In this document: positions 41,405-48,614 of the stretch, piece by piece
Numbering within the stretch: the stretch's first letter is position 1
How the letters are laid out: each line of letters starts with the position of its first letter
Assembly: GCA_035573715.1 (NCBI GenBank)
Contig: DATLZZ010000008.1
Span: forward strand, 4,116-68,115
Direction: 5' to 3'
Origin: JACPRL01 sp035573715
Lineage (GTDB): Bacteria; Acidobacteriota; Terriglobia; Acidiferrales; 2-02-FULL-67-57
DNA length: 64,000 nucleotides
Translations under genes and position numbers: made by a program
Notes under the pieces: model-generated
Seen by the model: only the letters and a program-made list of their open reading frames with translations
Databases searched by the model: none
Told to the model about the DNA's origin: nothing

Positions 41405-42397
41405 TTAGCGAGGCAAGTCTCGCTTCCAGAGGCGGAACCAGCTGGTGTCGCCGTAGCCCAGCGCGTCCCACCAGAGGTCGAGCATCGGGCGGTTGCCGCG
41501 GAGGATGCCGTCGCGGGTGACGCCGGCGGGAGGCGGGACAAGCTGCGCCAGGCGGTCGTAGACGAGGGCACGCTCTTCGGGATTGCCACGCGCGAGCAGA
41601 TGCCAGAGCGAAAACGCGTCGCGCGGACGTGCCTCGGAAAGAGCAGTCTGCAAAGCAGTGGCGCGGGCTTCGAGCGGGCCGAAGTCGAGCTGTTCGAGGG
41701 CGGCGCGGAACTTCTCGCTTGAGTCCCCGAAGAACGGCGTGCCGGGCCCCACGCCCGGGCGCGTGTGGCAAGCGCCCCCAGCGGGGATGAAAGATTCGCG
41801 GCCCTGGTATTCAAAAGCGACCCAACCGCTGGTGACGTCGACGCGGCCGGCGCCGGCGGCGTCTACGTGCAGCGTGTACTGGCAGCCGAGGTCGACGGCG
41901 ACCGCGGAGGGCGTCTCGACGAAGAACAGCCGCGGCGGCGCCCAGATGGTGGCGTGGATGGTGCCCTGCGCCATCTCCAGGCGATGCTCGGTGAGCCGGG
42001 CCCGGCGCAGGCGCAGGCGCGTGTTGGCCTCGACCTCGACCGCGCCGATGGCGCTCTCCAGGCGCGCGCGGCCGTCGGGGCCGGTTTGCAGCCATTCGTC
42101 GGCGCGCAGCTTGGCTGTTGTCTCGAGGGAGGCGGCGCCGAGCCGCGGCGAACCTTCCAGCCGCGCGACTTCCCAACTGCTCGCTGATGGCCGCGTCACC
42201 ACCCACATGCCCACGCCTACAACGACGACCAGAACAGCGGCAGCGGAAAGCCAGTGCCAGCGGGCCGGTGCGGGCATACTCACTTTCGTCCAGTCAATGC
42301 GGCGCGGCTGGTGCCGGTAACAGGCGAGCAGTTTTTCCAGCCCCTCGACCTTCGGGTCGGGTGCGCCGGTTTTGTCCCAGAGATAATCGTCGTTCAT
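41405..42397 (-). CDS. FecR-domain membrane protein, putative anti-sigma factor
   Basis: 330 residues. A cytoplasmic N-terminal about 48 residues, one membrane helix (about 50-68) and a periplasmic part containing a FecR domain (about 90-190; D-L-G-C-Q-Y-T-L and G-W-V-A-F-E near 160-190). The C-terminal about 130 residues are helical and unassigned. FecR-type proteins hold ECF sigma factors inactive until an outer signal arrives. Its ATG overlaps the sigma stop by 4 bases, so the pair is coupled. The cytoplasmic tail lacks a clear zinc-binding motif. Confidence 0.87.
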   Translation of the reverse strand: MNDDYLWDKTGAPDPKVEGLEKLLACYRHQPRRIDWTKVSMPAPARWHWLSAAAVLVVVVGVGMWVVTRPSASSWEVARLEGSPRLGAASLETTAKLRADEWLQTGPDGRARLESAIGAVEVEANTRLRLRRARLTEHRLEMAQGTIHATIWAPPRLFFVETPSAVAVDLGCQYTLHVDAAGAGRVDVTSGWVAFEYQGRESFIPAGGACHTRPGVGPGTPFFGDSSEKFRAALEQLDFGPLEARATALQTALSEARPRDAFSLWHLLARGNPEERALVYDRLAQLVPPPAGVTRDGILRGNRPMLDLWWDALGYGDTSWFRLWKRDLPR

Positions 42398-42981
42398 TTC
42401 GTCCCTTCCAATTTCTCCCGCAGAGCCTTCATTCCGCGGTGCAGGTTGACGCGCACCGAGCCGTGCGTCAGGCCGGTGCGCTCGGCAATTTCGACCCCGC
42501 TCATGCCTTCCACGAGGCGAAGGATAAGCGTCTCGCGGTAGGCCTCCGGCAGGCTGCGGATGGCTTCAAGCGCCGCGAGCGCTTCGCCTTCTTCCGAGCC
42601 GCCGCGGCCAGGCAGAGACTCGGGCAGTTCGTCGACCGGGCGCAGTCGCCGATAGAAATCGTTGGCGCGATTGCGGGCGATAGCCGCCAGCCAGGCGGGG
42701 AAGAGTGCCGCGTCGCGCAGCGAGTGCAGTTGCCGCAGAGCACGCAGAAAAATGTCCTGCACCAGGTCGTCTACTTCAGAGTAGGGGACGCGGCTGAGCA
42801 GAATGCCGTGGACGACGCGGGCGTAACGGTCGTAGAGCGCGCCGAAGGCGGCGCGGTCGCCGGCACGAGCGGCCTCAACGAGCCCCGCGTCGGCTGCTGG
42901 AGCGTCGCTCAGCACGCTGCAGCCCCGGTCGAGCCCCGCCGCTGGCGGGGCGGGCGCAATCGCGTTGTCGAGTGTCGCCAC
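42394..42981 (-). CDS. ECF-type RNA polymerase sigma factor
   Basis: 195 residues from a GTG at 42981, with GGGAGCG just upstream; the open frame to 43116 crosses a hairpin and repeats and is rejected. Sigma region 2 (about 35-105) contains Y-x-R-Y-A-R-V-V-H and D-D-L-V-Q-D-I-F-L-R; region 4 (about 135-190) has L-P-E-A-Y-R-E-T-L and the helix-turn-helix ending G-L-T-x-x-x-V-R-V-N-L-H-R-G. It directs core polymerase to stress- or envelope-related promoters and heads the operon with its FecR-like partner. A stable hairpin covers its ribosome binding site. Confidence 0.93.
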   Translation of the reverse strand: MATLDNAIAPAPPAAGLDRGCSVLSDAPAADAGLVEAARAGDRAAFGALYDRYARVVHGILLSRVPYSEVDDLVQDIFLRALRQLHSLRDAALFPAWLAAIARNRANDFYRRLRPVDELPESLPGRGGSEEGEALAALEAIRSLPEAYRETLILRLVEGMSGVEIAERTGLTHGSVRVNLHRGMKALREKLEGTK

Positions 42982-42982
42982 A

Positions 42983-43018
42983 TTCGCTCCCGTGGCCAAA
43001 GACGCCACGGAGAGCGAA
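42983..43018 (-). promoter_or_regulatory. Hairpin covering the sigma-factor ribosome binding site
   Basis: Arms 42983-42996 and 43004-43018 pair over 14 bases with one bulged base (43011) and a 7-base loop. The Shine-Dalgarno sequence lies in one arm and the GTG start is 2 bases away. Folding would block initiation. Confidence 0.55.
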
Positions 43019-43111
43019 ATGTTAGCACCGAGAAGGAGAGCTGGGTTGGGGACACCCGCAGAGGGTTTCCCCAAACCCCTTCCGCGGTTGCGCTGCGCGC
43101 AGCGTTCTTTC

Positions 43112-43131
43112 GGCACGACTGAAGTCGTGCC
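43112..43131. repeat. Palindromic repeat GGCACGACT-GA-AGTCGTGCC
   Basis: Perfect 9-base arms around GA. It stands between the SOD stop and the sigma leader. No T tract follows on either strand. It looks like another REP-type palindrome. Confidence 0.55.
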
Positions 43132-43151
43132 CTCCCGTGAAGCGCACTCGG

Positions 43152-43799
43152 TTAGTGGGCGGCGGCCAAGGCGCCTTCGGCCACCTGCTGGTAGCGCTCG
43201 TTGATGCGCTGCCAGTGCAGGTTGGCGAGAAAGTTGTCGATGTAGGCGGCGCGCTTGGGGCCGTCCTTGTGGTAGTAGGCGTGCTCGAAGACGTCGCAGG
43301 CAATGAGCGGGATGCCGCCCCAGATGGCGCCGTTCATGTGCTCATCGACCAGGATGTTGAGCAGCCGACCGGAATAGAGCGAGTCGTAGACCAGCAGCGC
43401 CCAGCCGCTGAGCTTGGCCGACAGCGCGGTGGCTTTGAAGTCGGCTTTCCAGAGATCGAGCGTGCCGAATTCTCTTTCGATGGCGGCTTTGATCTCCGGC
43501 CCATTCGCCGGGGTTCCGTCGCCGCCCAGGTTCGACCAGTAGACGTCGTGCAGCAGGGCGCCGGCGTGGTTCCAGGTGAAACGGCGCTTGAGCTCGCCGA
43601 TGGGGCTGAAGTTGCCGTTGGCGGCGGCGCGGTCGGCGGTCTCGAGCGCCTTTTCGATGTTGTTGAGGGCGGTGACGTAGCCCTTGTGGTGGGTGTTGTA
43701 GTGCCAGTCGGTGGTTTCCGGCGAGACGACACCCTTGAGCAACTCCTTGGCTTCGACGTCGGAATAAGGACGCGGATTGAACTTCCAGTTGTAAGTCAT
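43152..43799 (-). CDS. Fe/Mn superoxide dismutase
   Basis: 215 residues from the ATG at 43799, preceded by AGGAGG; the longer frame upstream runs into the next gene. The four metal ligands are visible: His in the T-H-H-K-G-Y block, His in W-N-H-A-G-A-L-L-H, and D/H in A-C-D-V-F-E-H-A-Y-Y. No signal peptide, so it is cytoplasmic. It converts superoxide to oxygen and hydrogen peroxide. Whether it uses Fe or Mn is not clear by eye. The N-terminal R-P-Y-S-D-V-E replaces the common L-P-Y start. Confidence 0.95.
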   Translation of the reverse strand: MTYNWKFNPRPYSDVEAKELLKGVVSPETTDWHYNTHHKGYVTALNNIEKALETADRAAANGNFSPIGELKRRFTWNHAGALLHDVYWSNLGGDGTPANGPEIKAAIEREFGTLDLWKADFKATALSAKLSGWALLVYDSLYSGRLLNILVDEHMNGAIWGGIPLIACDVFEHAYYHKDGPKRAAYIDNFLANLHWQRINERYQQVAEGALAAAH

Positions 43800-43853
43800 T
43801 CCTTCCTCCTCAGACAGGTATGCAGCGTGACAATAGATAAGATGAGATACCTC

Positions 43854-43871
43854 GTCCTGCCGTTGCAGGAC
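43854..43871. repeat. Hairpin between the PuuD-like gene and sod
   Basis: GTCCTGC and GCAGGAC arms with a 4-base loop. No T tract on the minus strand; possibly an mRNA processing or stabilising structure between the two genes. Confidence 0.35.
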
Positions 43872-43909
43872 GGGGCAACAAGAAGAAAACCTATTGAGTT
43901 GGAGCGGGG

Positions 43910-44683
43910 CTAGCCACCCACAAAGATGGGGAAGTGGCTGGCGGCGGCCATGAAGAAGAGCATGGGCAACGAGAGCCAGGCGTTGGAGCGCGAAGCGAAG
44001 AATGCCTGGCGGCCGAGCGCCGCCGCCTCCGCTGGAATGGGGGTGCCTTTCTCGGCGTTCTCCTTGGTCCAGGTAATGACGCGCTTGTTGTTGGGCCAGA
44101 TGATGCCCCAGACGTTGAGCAGCATAAAGAGGCCGTAGCCGCCACCGACCCCGATGGCGATCGTGCGGTTGCTGGCCCCTTCGTAGGTCATCACCTTGTA
44201 AACCACCACCCAGAGAATGCCCAACGCCAACGCGGTCACGATGAGGGCCACGATGTAGCCGTTCTTGGTTACTGCCGGAACTTTCTTGAGGAGGAAGTAG
44301 TTGATGAACCAGGCGACGCCGACGGTCAACACCCACCACCCCATCACGCCACCCATCAGCGAACCGGGCCGGCCGATGGTTTCAGGCGGCTCCTTGGCCA
44401 GCAGCAGGGCCCAGTAGATGAAGCCCGCCAGCACGGTCACCACCGCGCCCCAGCGGAACCACCACAGCGCCGAGTTCACCACCACCGGCACGTACTTGCC
44501 TTTGGTAGCTGCATCGAACTGCTTCATCGCCGGCACGTTGACCAGGTTGAAGAAATAGAGCAGTCCGATCCAGGTGATCCCGGCCAGGAAGTGAATCCAG
44601 CGCAGCACGATGTCGAGGATCGTGCCGGGATCGGTCGGGGGCAGGATGCGCGATTGCGCGAGCAGACTCAGGAATTCAGCCAT
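43910..44683 (-). CDS. PuuD/urate oxidase N-domain-type membrane protein (copy 1)
   Basis: 257 residues from the ATG at 44683, with GGAGGG upstream. About seven membrane segments. W-I-H-F-L-A-G-I-T-W-I-G-L-L-Y-F-F and a C-terminal M-L-F-F-M-A-A-A-S-H-F-P are hallmarks of the Urate_ox_N family, the membrane part of the cytochrome-linked urate hydroxylase PuuD. PuuD proper has a C-terminal cytochrome c domain, which is absent here. Conserved His residues in helices could bind haem. The urate link is therefore not certain; no purine-catabolic genes are nearby. It is followed by a shorter paralogue upstream. Confidence 0.82.
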   Translation of the reverse strand: MAEFLSLLAQSRILPPTDPGTILDIVLRWIHFLAGITWIGLLYFFNLVNVPAMKQFDAATKGKYVPVVVNSALWWFRWGAVVTVLAGFIYWALLLAKEPPETIGRPGSLMGGVMGWWVLTVGVAWFINYFLLKKVPAVTKNGYIVALIVTALALGILWVVVYKVMTYEGASNRTIAIGVGGGYGLFMLLNVWGIIWPNNKRVITWTKENAEKGTPIPAEAAALGRQAFFASRSNAWLSLPMLFFMAAASHFPIFVGG

Positions 44684-44755
44684 GATTCCCTCCACCGGAA
44701 CTTAAATTCAGCTTGCCCGACAATCCTTAGGCTATACCAACCTCGCTGCCGCGTG

Positions 44756-45481
44756 TCAACCCATGACGAAAAAGGGGAAGTGACTGGCGGCGGCCATGAA
44801 GAAGAGCAGGGGAAAGGTGAGCCAGAAGCTGGCGCGCGAGACGAGTTGAGCGCGGCGCAGACGTTCGGAAAGTTCAGGCGGCGGCGGTTGACCGGGATTG
44901 GCGGCGCACCATGCGAGGAAGCCTCGTTGCGCCGGCCAGACAATCTCCCAGACGTTGAGTAGCAGAAAGAAGCCGAGGCCGCCGCCGACAGCGATCGAGA
45001 GCGCGCGGTGGGTGGCACCAGAGTAGGGAAGAAGCTTCATCATCAGGTGACCCTGCAGACCGACCACAGTCAGAATCGCCAGTACGAAAGCGCGACGGCT
45101 CTTGGTGAGCACGGCTAGGCGCAGCATGAGGAGCTGAATCCCGAAAGCCGTAGTGATGAGGGCCGCCCAAACCAGTAGCGTGCGCGCCAACGGGGCGCGC
45201 TCAGCGAGGAGAATCAGAATCCAGTAGGTGACGCCGGCAATGACCGCGACCTGCGCGCTCCAGCGGAACCACCATAACGCCCGGGGCATCACCGCAGCGA
45301 TGACCTTGCCGCGCGCCGGCGACTCCAGGGTGGGGATGAGTGGCGTCGCGACCAAAGTGAAGAAGTACAGCAGGCCAATCCAGGTGATGCCGGACAGAAT
45401 ATGCACCCAGCGCAGCGCCATCTGAAGGGTTGTGTCCCAGCCCGAGGGAAGAAGGACGGGAGCTTGGGCCAGCAAGTTCAT
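44756..45481 (-). CDS. PuuD/urate oxidase N-domain-type membrane protein (copy 2)
   Basis: 241 residues, clear paralogue of the gene 72 bases downstream: it shares W-V-H-I-L-S-G-I-T-W-I-G-L-L-Y-F-F, the A-L-W-W-F-R-W block and the end M-A-A-A-S-H-F-P. Also lacks the cytochrome c domain. Its ATG overlaps the stop of the upstream 4-TM protein by 4 bases, so three membrane proteins are coupled in one transcript. The two paralogues may form a heterodimer; inference. Confidence 0.82.
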   Translation of the reverse strand: MNLLAQAPVLLPSGWDTTLQMALRWVHILSGITWIGLLYFFTLVATPLIPTLESPARGKVIAAVMPRALWWFRWSAQVAVIAGVTYWILILLAERAPLARTLLVWAALITTAFGIQLLMLRLAVLTKSRRAFVLAILTVVGLQGHLMMKLLPYSGATHRALSIAVGGGLGFFLLLNVWEIVWPAQRGFLAWCAANPGQPPPPELSERLRRAQLVSRASFWLTFPLLFFMAAASHFPFFVMG

Positions 45482-45918
45482 TGCGGAGGAATGCCGAGCG
45501 GCGATTCCGGAGTGCGGGGGTAGCAGAGCAGAAAAAGCGCCACGGAACCGGTGAAGAACCAGAGGGCTTGCTCTCGTGAGCCACCGAGAAAAAAGAGAAT
45601 CATCCCGAAGAGCGCCACCGCCTCGGCCAGCACAAAGCAGAGGATGTAGAAGGTGCGAAGCTGGTTGAGGGCCGCAAGGTCGAGCGGTTGGCGCAACCAG
45701 ACGGTCGGGATGCGGTTGAAACGAAGAAAAAGTGCTGCGCCGGCGTCGGCGATAGCCATCAGCATCAGCGCTTGCGTCACCACCGGCGGCGGCTCTGCGC
45801 GCTCGATTTGTACCAAGCCCAACACAGGCCAGTAGAGGCAAACGCTGATGAGCAGCACCAGCCACAGAACCTTTACAAGCCGCTTCAAGTTGGCCAGCTC
45901 GCCGGCGGACAGTTGCAT
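45478..45918 (-). CDS. Four-helix membrane protein, unknown
   Basis: 146 residues from the ATG at 45918, selected because the upstream part of the open frame lies in the divergent gene's promoter. Four membrane helices are apparent (about 18-35, 50-70, 85-110, 115-130). No catalytic motif. Because it overlaps the PuuD-like copy by 4 bases it may be an accessory subunit of that membrane complex. Confidence 0.7.
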   Translation of the reverse strand: MQLSAGELANLKRLVKVLWLVLLISVCLYWPVLGLVQIERAEPPPVVTQALMLMAIADAGAALFLRFNRIPTVWLRQPLDLAALNQLRTFYILCFVLAEAVALFGMILFFLGGSREQALWFFTGSVALFLLCYPRTPESPLGIPPQ

Positions 45919-45967
45919 GGGGATATTTTGCGTGTTGCATTGTGAATGTCCAGTAGAATTCTGAGCC

Positions 45968-46396
45968 ATGTTTGCGGCTATCGTCTTCGCGCTCACGGTG
46001 GGGATGATCCTGGTGCACGCGGGGGAGTGGGTGCTGCTGGGACGGCTGGCGAGCGCAACGCGCGGCGGGCCGGCGCGGGCGTCGTGGCTCGGTCGCGCGG
46101 TGGAATTGATGAACTTTCTGCGCTTCGAGGTGTTCTACTACGTTGTGCTTTTTGTCTTCTGGTTACTGAACCGCGACGCAGTGCCGGGCGCGGCGGTATT
46201 GCTGCTGGGTGCGGCGCACGTCGGGGGTTGGGCGGCGCTGGAGCGCACGAAGCCGCCGGCGCTGGAAGAATTGGCAGCGAGCACCTCGGCCGAACAGGGC
46301 AGCCGGCTCCGCAAAGTGGTGGGCGGGATTGCGGCGTTCGATGCGGTAGAAGTCGTCATCCTTGTCTACCTCGCCTATCGACTCTGGCCGGGCTAG
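45968..46396 (+). CDS. Membrane protein, unknown
   Basis: 142 residues with four membrane segments and an H-A-G-E-W motif in the first. Divergent from the 4-TM protein gene with 49 bases between start codons. The second segment carries F-L-R-F-E-V-F-Y-Y. No family recognised. It might work with the neighbouring PuuD-like proteins, but only position suggests so. Confidence 0.7.
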   Translation: MFAAIVFALTVGMILVHAGEWVLLGRLASATRGGPARASWLGRAVELMNFLRFEVFYYVVLFVFWLLNRDAVPGAAVLLLGAAHVGGWAALERTKPPALEELAASTSAEQGSRLRKVVGGIAAFDAVEVVILVYLAYRLWPG

Positions 46397-46397
46397 G

Positions 46398-46436
46398 AAG
46401 TCAAAAAGTCGAAGGTCGAATGGCCGGAGGTCGAGA
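46398..46436. repeat. AGTCGAAG-type repeat (short array)
   Basis: AAGTCAAAAAGTCGAAGGTCGAA and a degenerate GGTCGAGAGG unit lie between convergent genes. The same unit forms a longer array at 47719-47770 on the other side of the DUF2461-DedA pair, in the same orientation. Confidence 0.55.
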
Positions 46437-46442
46437 GGCCAA

Positions 46443-47123
46443 TCAAGAAGAGGAGACGAAAGAGTAGAGGGGGAAGAGGTCGCGGAAGATGCGGCCGGCG
46501 GTGTGGGCGAAGGCGGGCGAGCGGAGCTCGCGGCGGTTGGGCGGGAAGACGCGGCGGACAACCAGGGCGCGGCAGCGCTTCCAATCTTTGTCGGTCCTGG
46601 GCGCGCCGAAGTACTTGCGCCACTCGCCGCGTTCGGTGCCGTGCCAGTAGATTTCGTAGTGGCGGGCGAGCCGGCGCAGCAAGTTGTCGACCGGGGCCAT
46701 GTTGGCGGCGCGGCGGGCCTTGGCGCGCTCGAGGTCGGAGTCGCGCCCGCCGTAGGTGGCGAACCCGCAGGTAACGGCGTCGGCGGAGAGCCCGACGTAG
46801 AGCCGCGAATCCGACTTGCTCGCGGCGGGGCCGAAGTAGAGGTAGAGGTTGCGGCGGTAGGGCGATTTGTCGCGCGCGAAGCGAATGTCGCGATTGATCC
46901 GGGAGAAGTTGCGCCCGGTCTTGCCGCTGATTTCAAAGTTGGGATCGAGCTTCAGAACCACCGGCACGAGTTTCTCGAAGAGAGCTTTGAGCGTGCCGGC
47001 GACGTATTGGTCGTAGACAGGGCGGTTCTTGTCGAACCACGGCTTGTGATTGTTGCGCGCCAGCCTGCGGAAGAAGGCGAAGGCCTGGGGATCGAAGCCC
47101 TCGAACGTGGGTCGCGGTTTCAT
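46443..47123 (-). CDS. DUF2461 (TIGR02453-type) protein
   Basis: 226 residues from the ATG at 47123, which overlaps the DedA stop by 4 bases. The sequence shows the family pattern: F-x-F-F-R-x-L-A-x-N-N-x-K-P-W-F near residue 15-30, I-N-R-D-I-R-F-A-R-D-K-S-P-Y-R-x-N near 75-92, and G-L-S-x-D. These are conserved soluble proteins of unknown function, common in Acidobacteriota and Bacteroidota. Coupling to a DedA membrane protein is unusual enough to note, but may be accidental. Confidence 0.88.
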   Translation of the reverse strand: MKPRPTFEGFDPQAFAFFRRLARNNHKPWFDKNRPVYDQYVAGTLKALFEKLVPVVLKLDPNFEISGKTGRNFSRINRDIRFARDKSPYRRNLYLYFGPAASKSDSRLYVGLSADAVTCGFATYGGRDSDLERAKARRAANMAPVDNLLRRLARHYEIYWHGTERGEWRKYFGAPRTDKDWKRCRALVVRRVFPPNRRELRSPAFAHTAGRIFRDLFPLYSFVSSS

Positions 47124-47704
47124 GGCTTGGGGTTGTCGTTGTTTCTGGGCGGGCTGAATTCGGCGAGGAAGTGGCGCAGGCCGAGCAGTGCGGCGAAGAC
47201 GAGCAGGCCCACCAGAAGCCAGGTTTCGACGCGGCGCAGCTCGCCCACCACCGCTTCGACGCGGTCGGCAAAGATGTAGCCCAGGCCGCCGAAGACCGAA
47301 GCCCAGATGATGCAGTTGAGGGCGTCGAGCGCGACGAACTTGGCGACCGGGATGCGCTGCATTCCCCAGAAAAACATGGTGGCGATGCGGGTGCCGTAAA
47401 TGTAGCGAGCGAAGAAGAGCGAGAGGACGCCGTAGCGGCGCGCGGAGCGCTCGATGCGCGGCATCACCCGCTGGCCGTGCGCGGTAGTGAGCCAGCGCCG
47501 CGCGGTGCCGTGGCCGAGCCAAAAGTAGAAACAATCGCCGGCCAGCGCGCCCCCGGCGGCAATGACGAACGCCGTTCCCGGCGGCCAGATGCCGAGGTGG
47601 ACCAGCATGCCGGTGAGCAGCAGCGTCAGGTCGCCCTCGAAGGCGGCGAAGAAGAACAGCGCCCACAGCCCGTAGGTGCGAAGGAAGCCCTCCAGTTCGC
47701 CCAT
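47120..47704 (-). CDS. DedA-family membrane protein
   Basis: 194 residues from the ATG at 47704. Four to five membrane segments with the DedA motifs F-E-G-D near residue 22, G-D-x-x-Y-F-W-L-G, and F-x-R-Y-I-Y-G-T-R near 94-102. Bacterial DedA/DTT proteins flip polyprenyl phosphate or phospholipids; the exact lipid is not predictable here. TATACT (47714-47719, minus) lies 9 bases before the ATG, so the transcript is probably leaderless. The DNA upstream of it is a repeat array. Confidence 0.9.
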   Translation of the reverse strand: MGELEGFLRTYGLWALFFFAAFEGDLTLLLTGMLVHLGIWPPGTAFVIAAGGALAGDCFYFWLGHGTARRWLTTAHGQRVMPRIERSARRYGVLSLFFARYIYGTRIATMFFWGMQRIPVAKFVALDALNCIIWASVFGGLGYIFADRVEAVVGELRRVETWLLVGLLVFAALLGLRHFLAEFSPPRNNDNPKP

Positions 47705-47718
47705 GGCGGGGAAAGTAT

Positions 47719-47770
47719 AGTCGAAGAGTCGAAGAGTCAAAGAGTCGAAAGAGTCAAAAAGTCGAAAGTC
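47719..47770. repeat. AGTCGAAG tandem array
   Basis: Six imperfect units of AGTC(G/A)AA(A)G, 8-9 bases each. On the minus strand the array reads as CTTCGACT/CTTTGACT and ends exactly at the -10 box of dedA; a TTGACT unit (47735-47740) could act as its -35 box, although the 15-base spacing is short. Confidence 0.7.
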
Positions 47771-48569
47771 AGGAAGGCCGCCGCACCACTGCGCGAGCGC
47801 CTAGCGCGTATCCGTCAGCGCGGCATAGTACCGCATCAGCTGCAAAACTCATCGTTGTTGCTGCAATCGTATCAAGAGCTTCTTTTAGAGTTTGATTGTC
47901 CCTCTTAACCGTCGCAATCCAACGCCGACGTTCGCCCTCGAACAGGAGCCACCGCTCTTCCCATCGTTCCCTCTTGCTGCAACCGTACGCTGCCTGCAGA
48001 AGCCACAATTGCTCACTATGTAGCCGTCTCTCATGAATTAATTCATTACGCAAGTGCCTTTGTTCAGCAAAGAATTCCCGGTGCAGGGAGTCGATCTTCC
48101 TGAGAAAGGACTGCATGTCAGACGCAACTGGCGAAGCACCACTGGTCTTCGAGGCAATTAGCCTAAGTTCGCGCAGGTATCGAGCAACCAAGTTTTGGAG
48201 GATGTACCGCTCATTCAAATAGGCCGTGGTGAGACTGTATAGCCAGACTACGGGATCGATTCCGTATTTCATTCTGCCGATTTTTGGTGGAGGAGCGGCT
48301 AATGCAACGCGGAATGCGTGCAGTATCTTTCTACTCAGCTCGATCTCATCTATGTGCGCGGACAGCCAGAAAATGTTAGACACGATGTCCGCATCTACTT
48401 GGTGTTTCTTGCCAAGTCTTCCTTGAACGCCGAGTCGAAATCCCTCCAACTGCCTGCGGTCAATTCTCGTCCGCGTTTCCTTAGACATATGCCGCAGAGC
48501 TAGTCGAGAGGCGTGTCGTGTCTTTCGTAGATATGATTCCCACGTTACTGCTTGGTTCGATTGTTTCAT
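47769..48569 (-). CDS. HEPN-like protein, possible ribonuclease
   Basis: 266 residues from the ATG at 48569 (a TTG at 48611 would add 14). The lower GC content and A/T-rich codons differ from both neighbours, a sign of transfer. All-helical, no signal peptide. Residues about 174-179 read R-N-E-L-I-H followed by E-R-R, matching the R-x4-6-H motif of HEPN ribonucleases, in which Arg/Asn and His cut RNA. HEPN proteins act in toxin-antitoxin and anti-phage systems. No nucleotidyltransferase (MNT) antitoxin or CRISPR genes are beside it, so its role is open. The motif is short and could be chance. Confidence 0.6.
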   Translation of the reverse strand: MKQSNQAVTWESYLRKTRHASRLALRHMSKETRTRIDRRQLEGFRLGVQGRLGKKHQVDADIVSNIFWLSAHIDEIELSRKILHAFRVALAAPPPKIGRMKYGIDPVVWLYSLTTAYLNERYILQNLVARYLRELRLIASKTSGASPVASDMQSFLRKIDSLHREFFAEQRHLRNELIHERRLHSEQLWLLQAAYGCSKRERWEERWLLFEGERRRWIATVKRDNQTLKEALDTIAATTMSFAADAVLCRADGYALGARAVVRRPS

Positions 48570-48614
48570 CGGGTCAACGGCTACTCTAGCCTCCTTGGTA
48601 CTTGCATCCAACGA

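Noticed and set aside
47719..47770. CRISPR array
   Set aside because: Units are 8-9 bases without spacers; no cas genes in the window.
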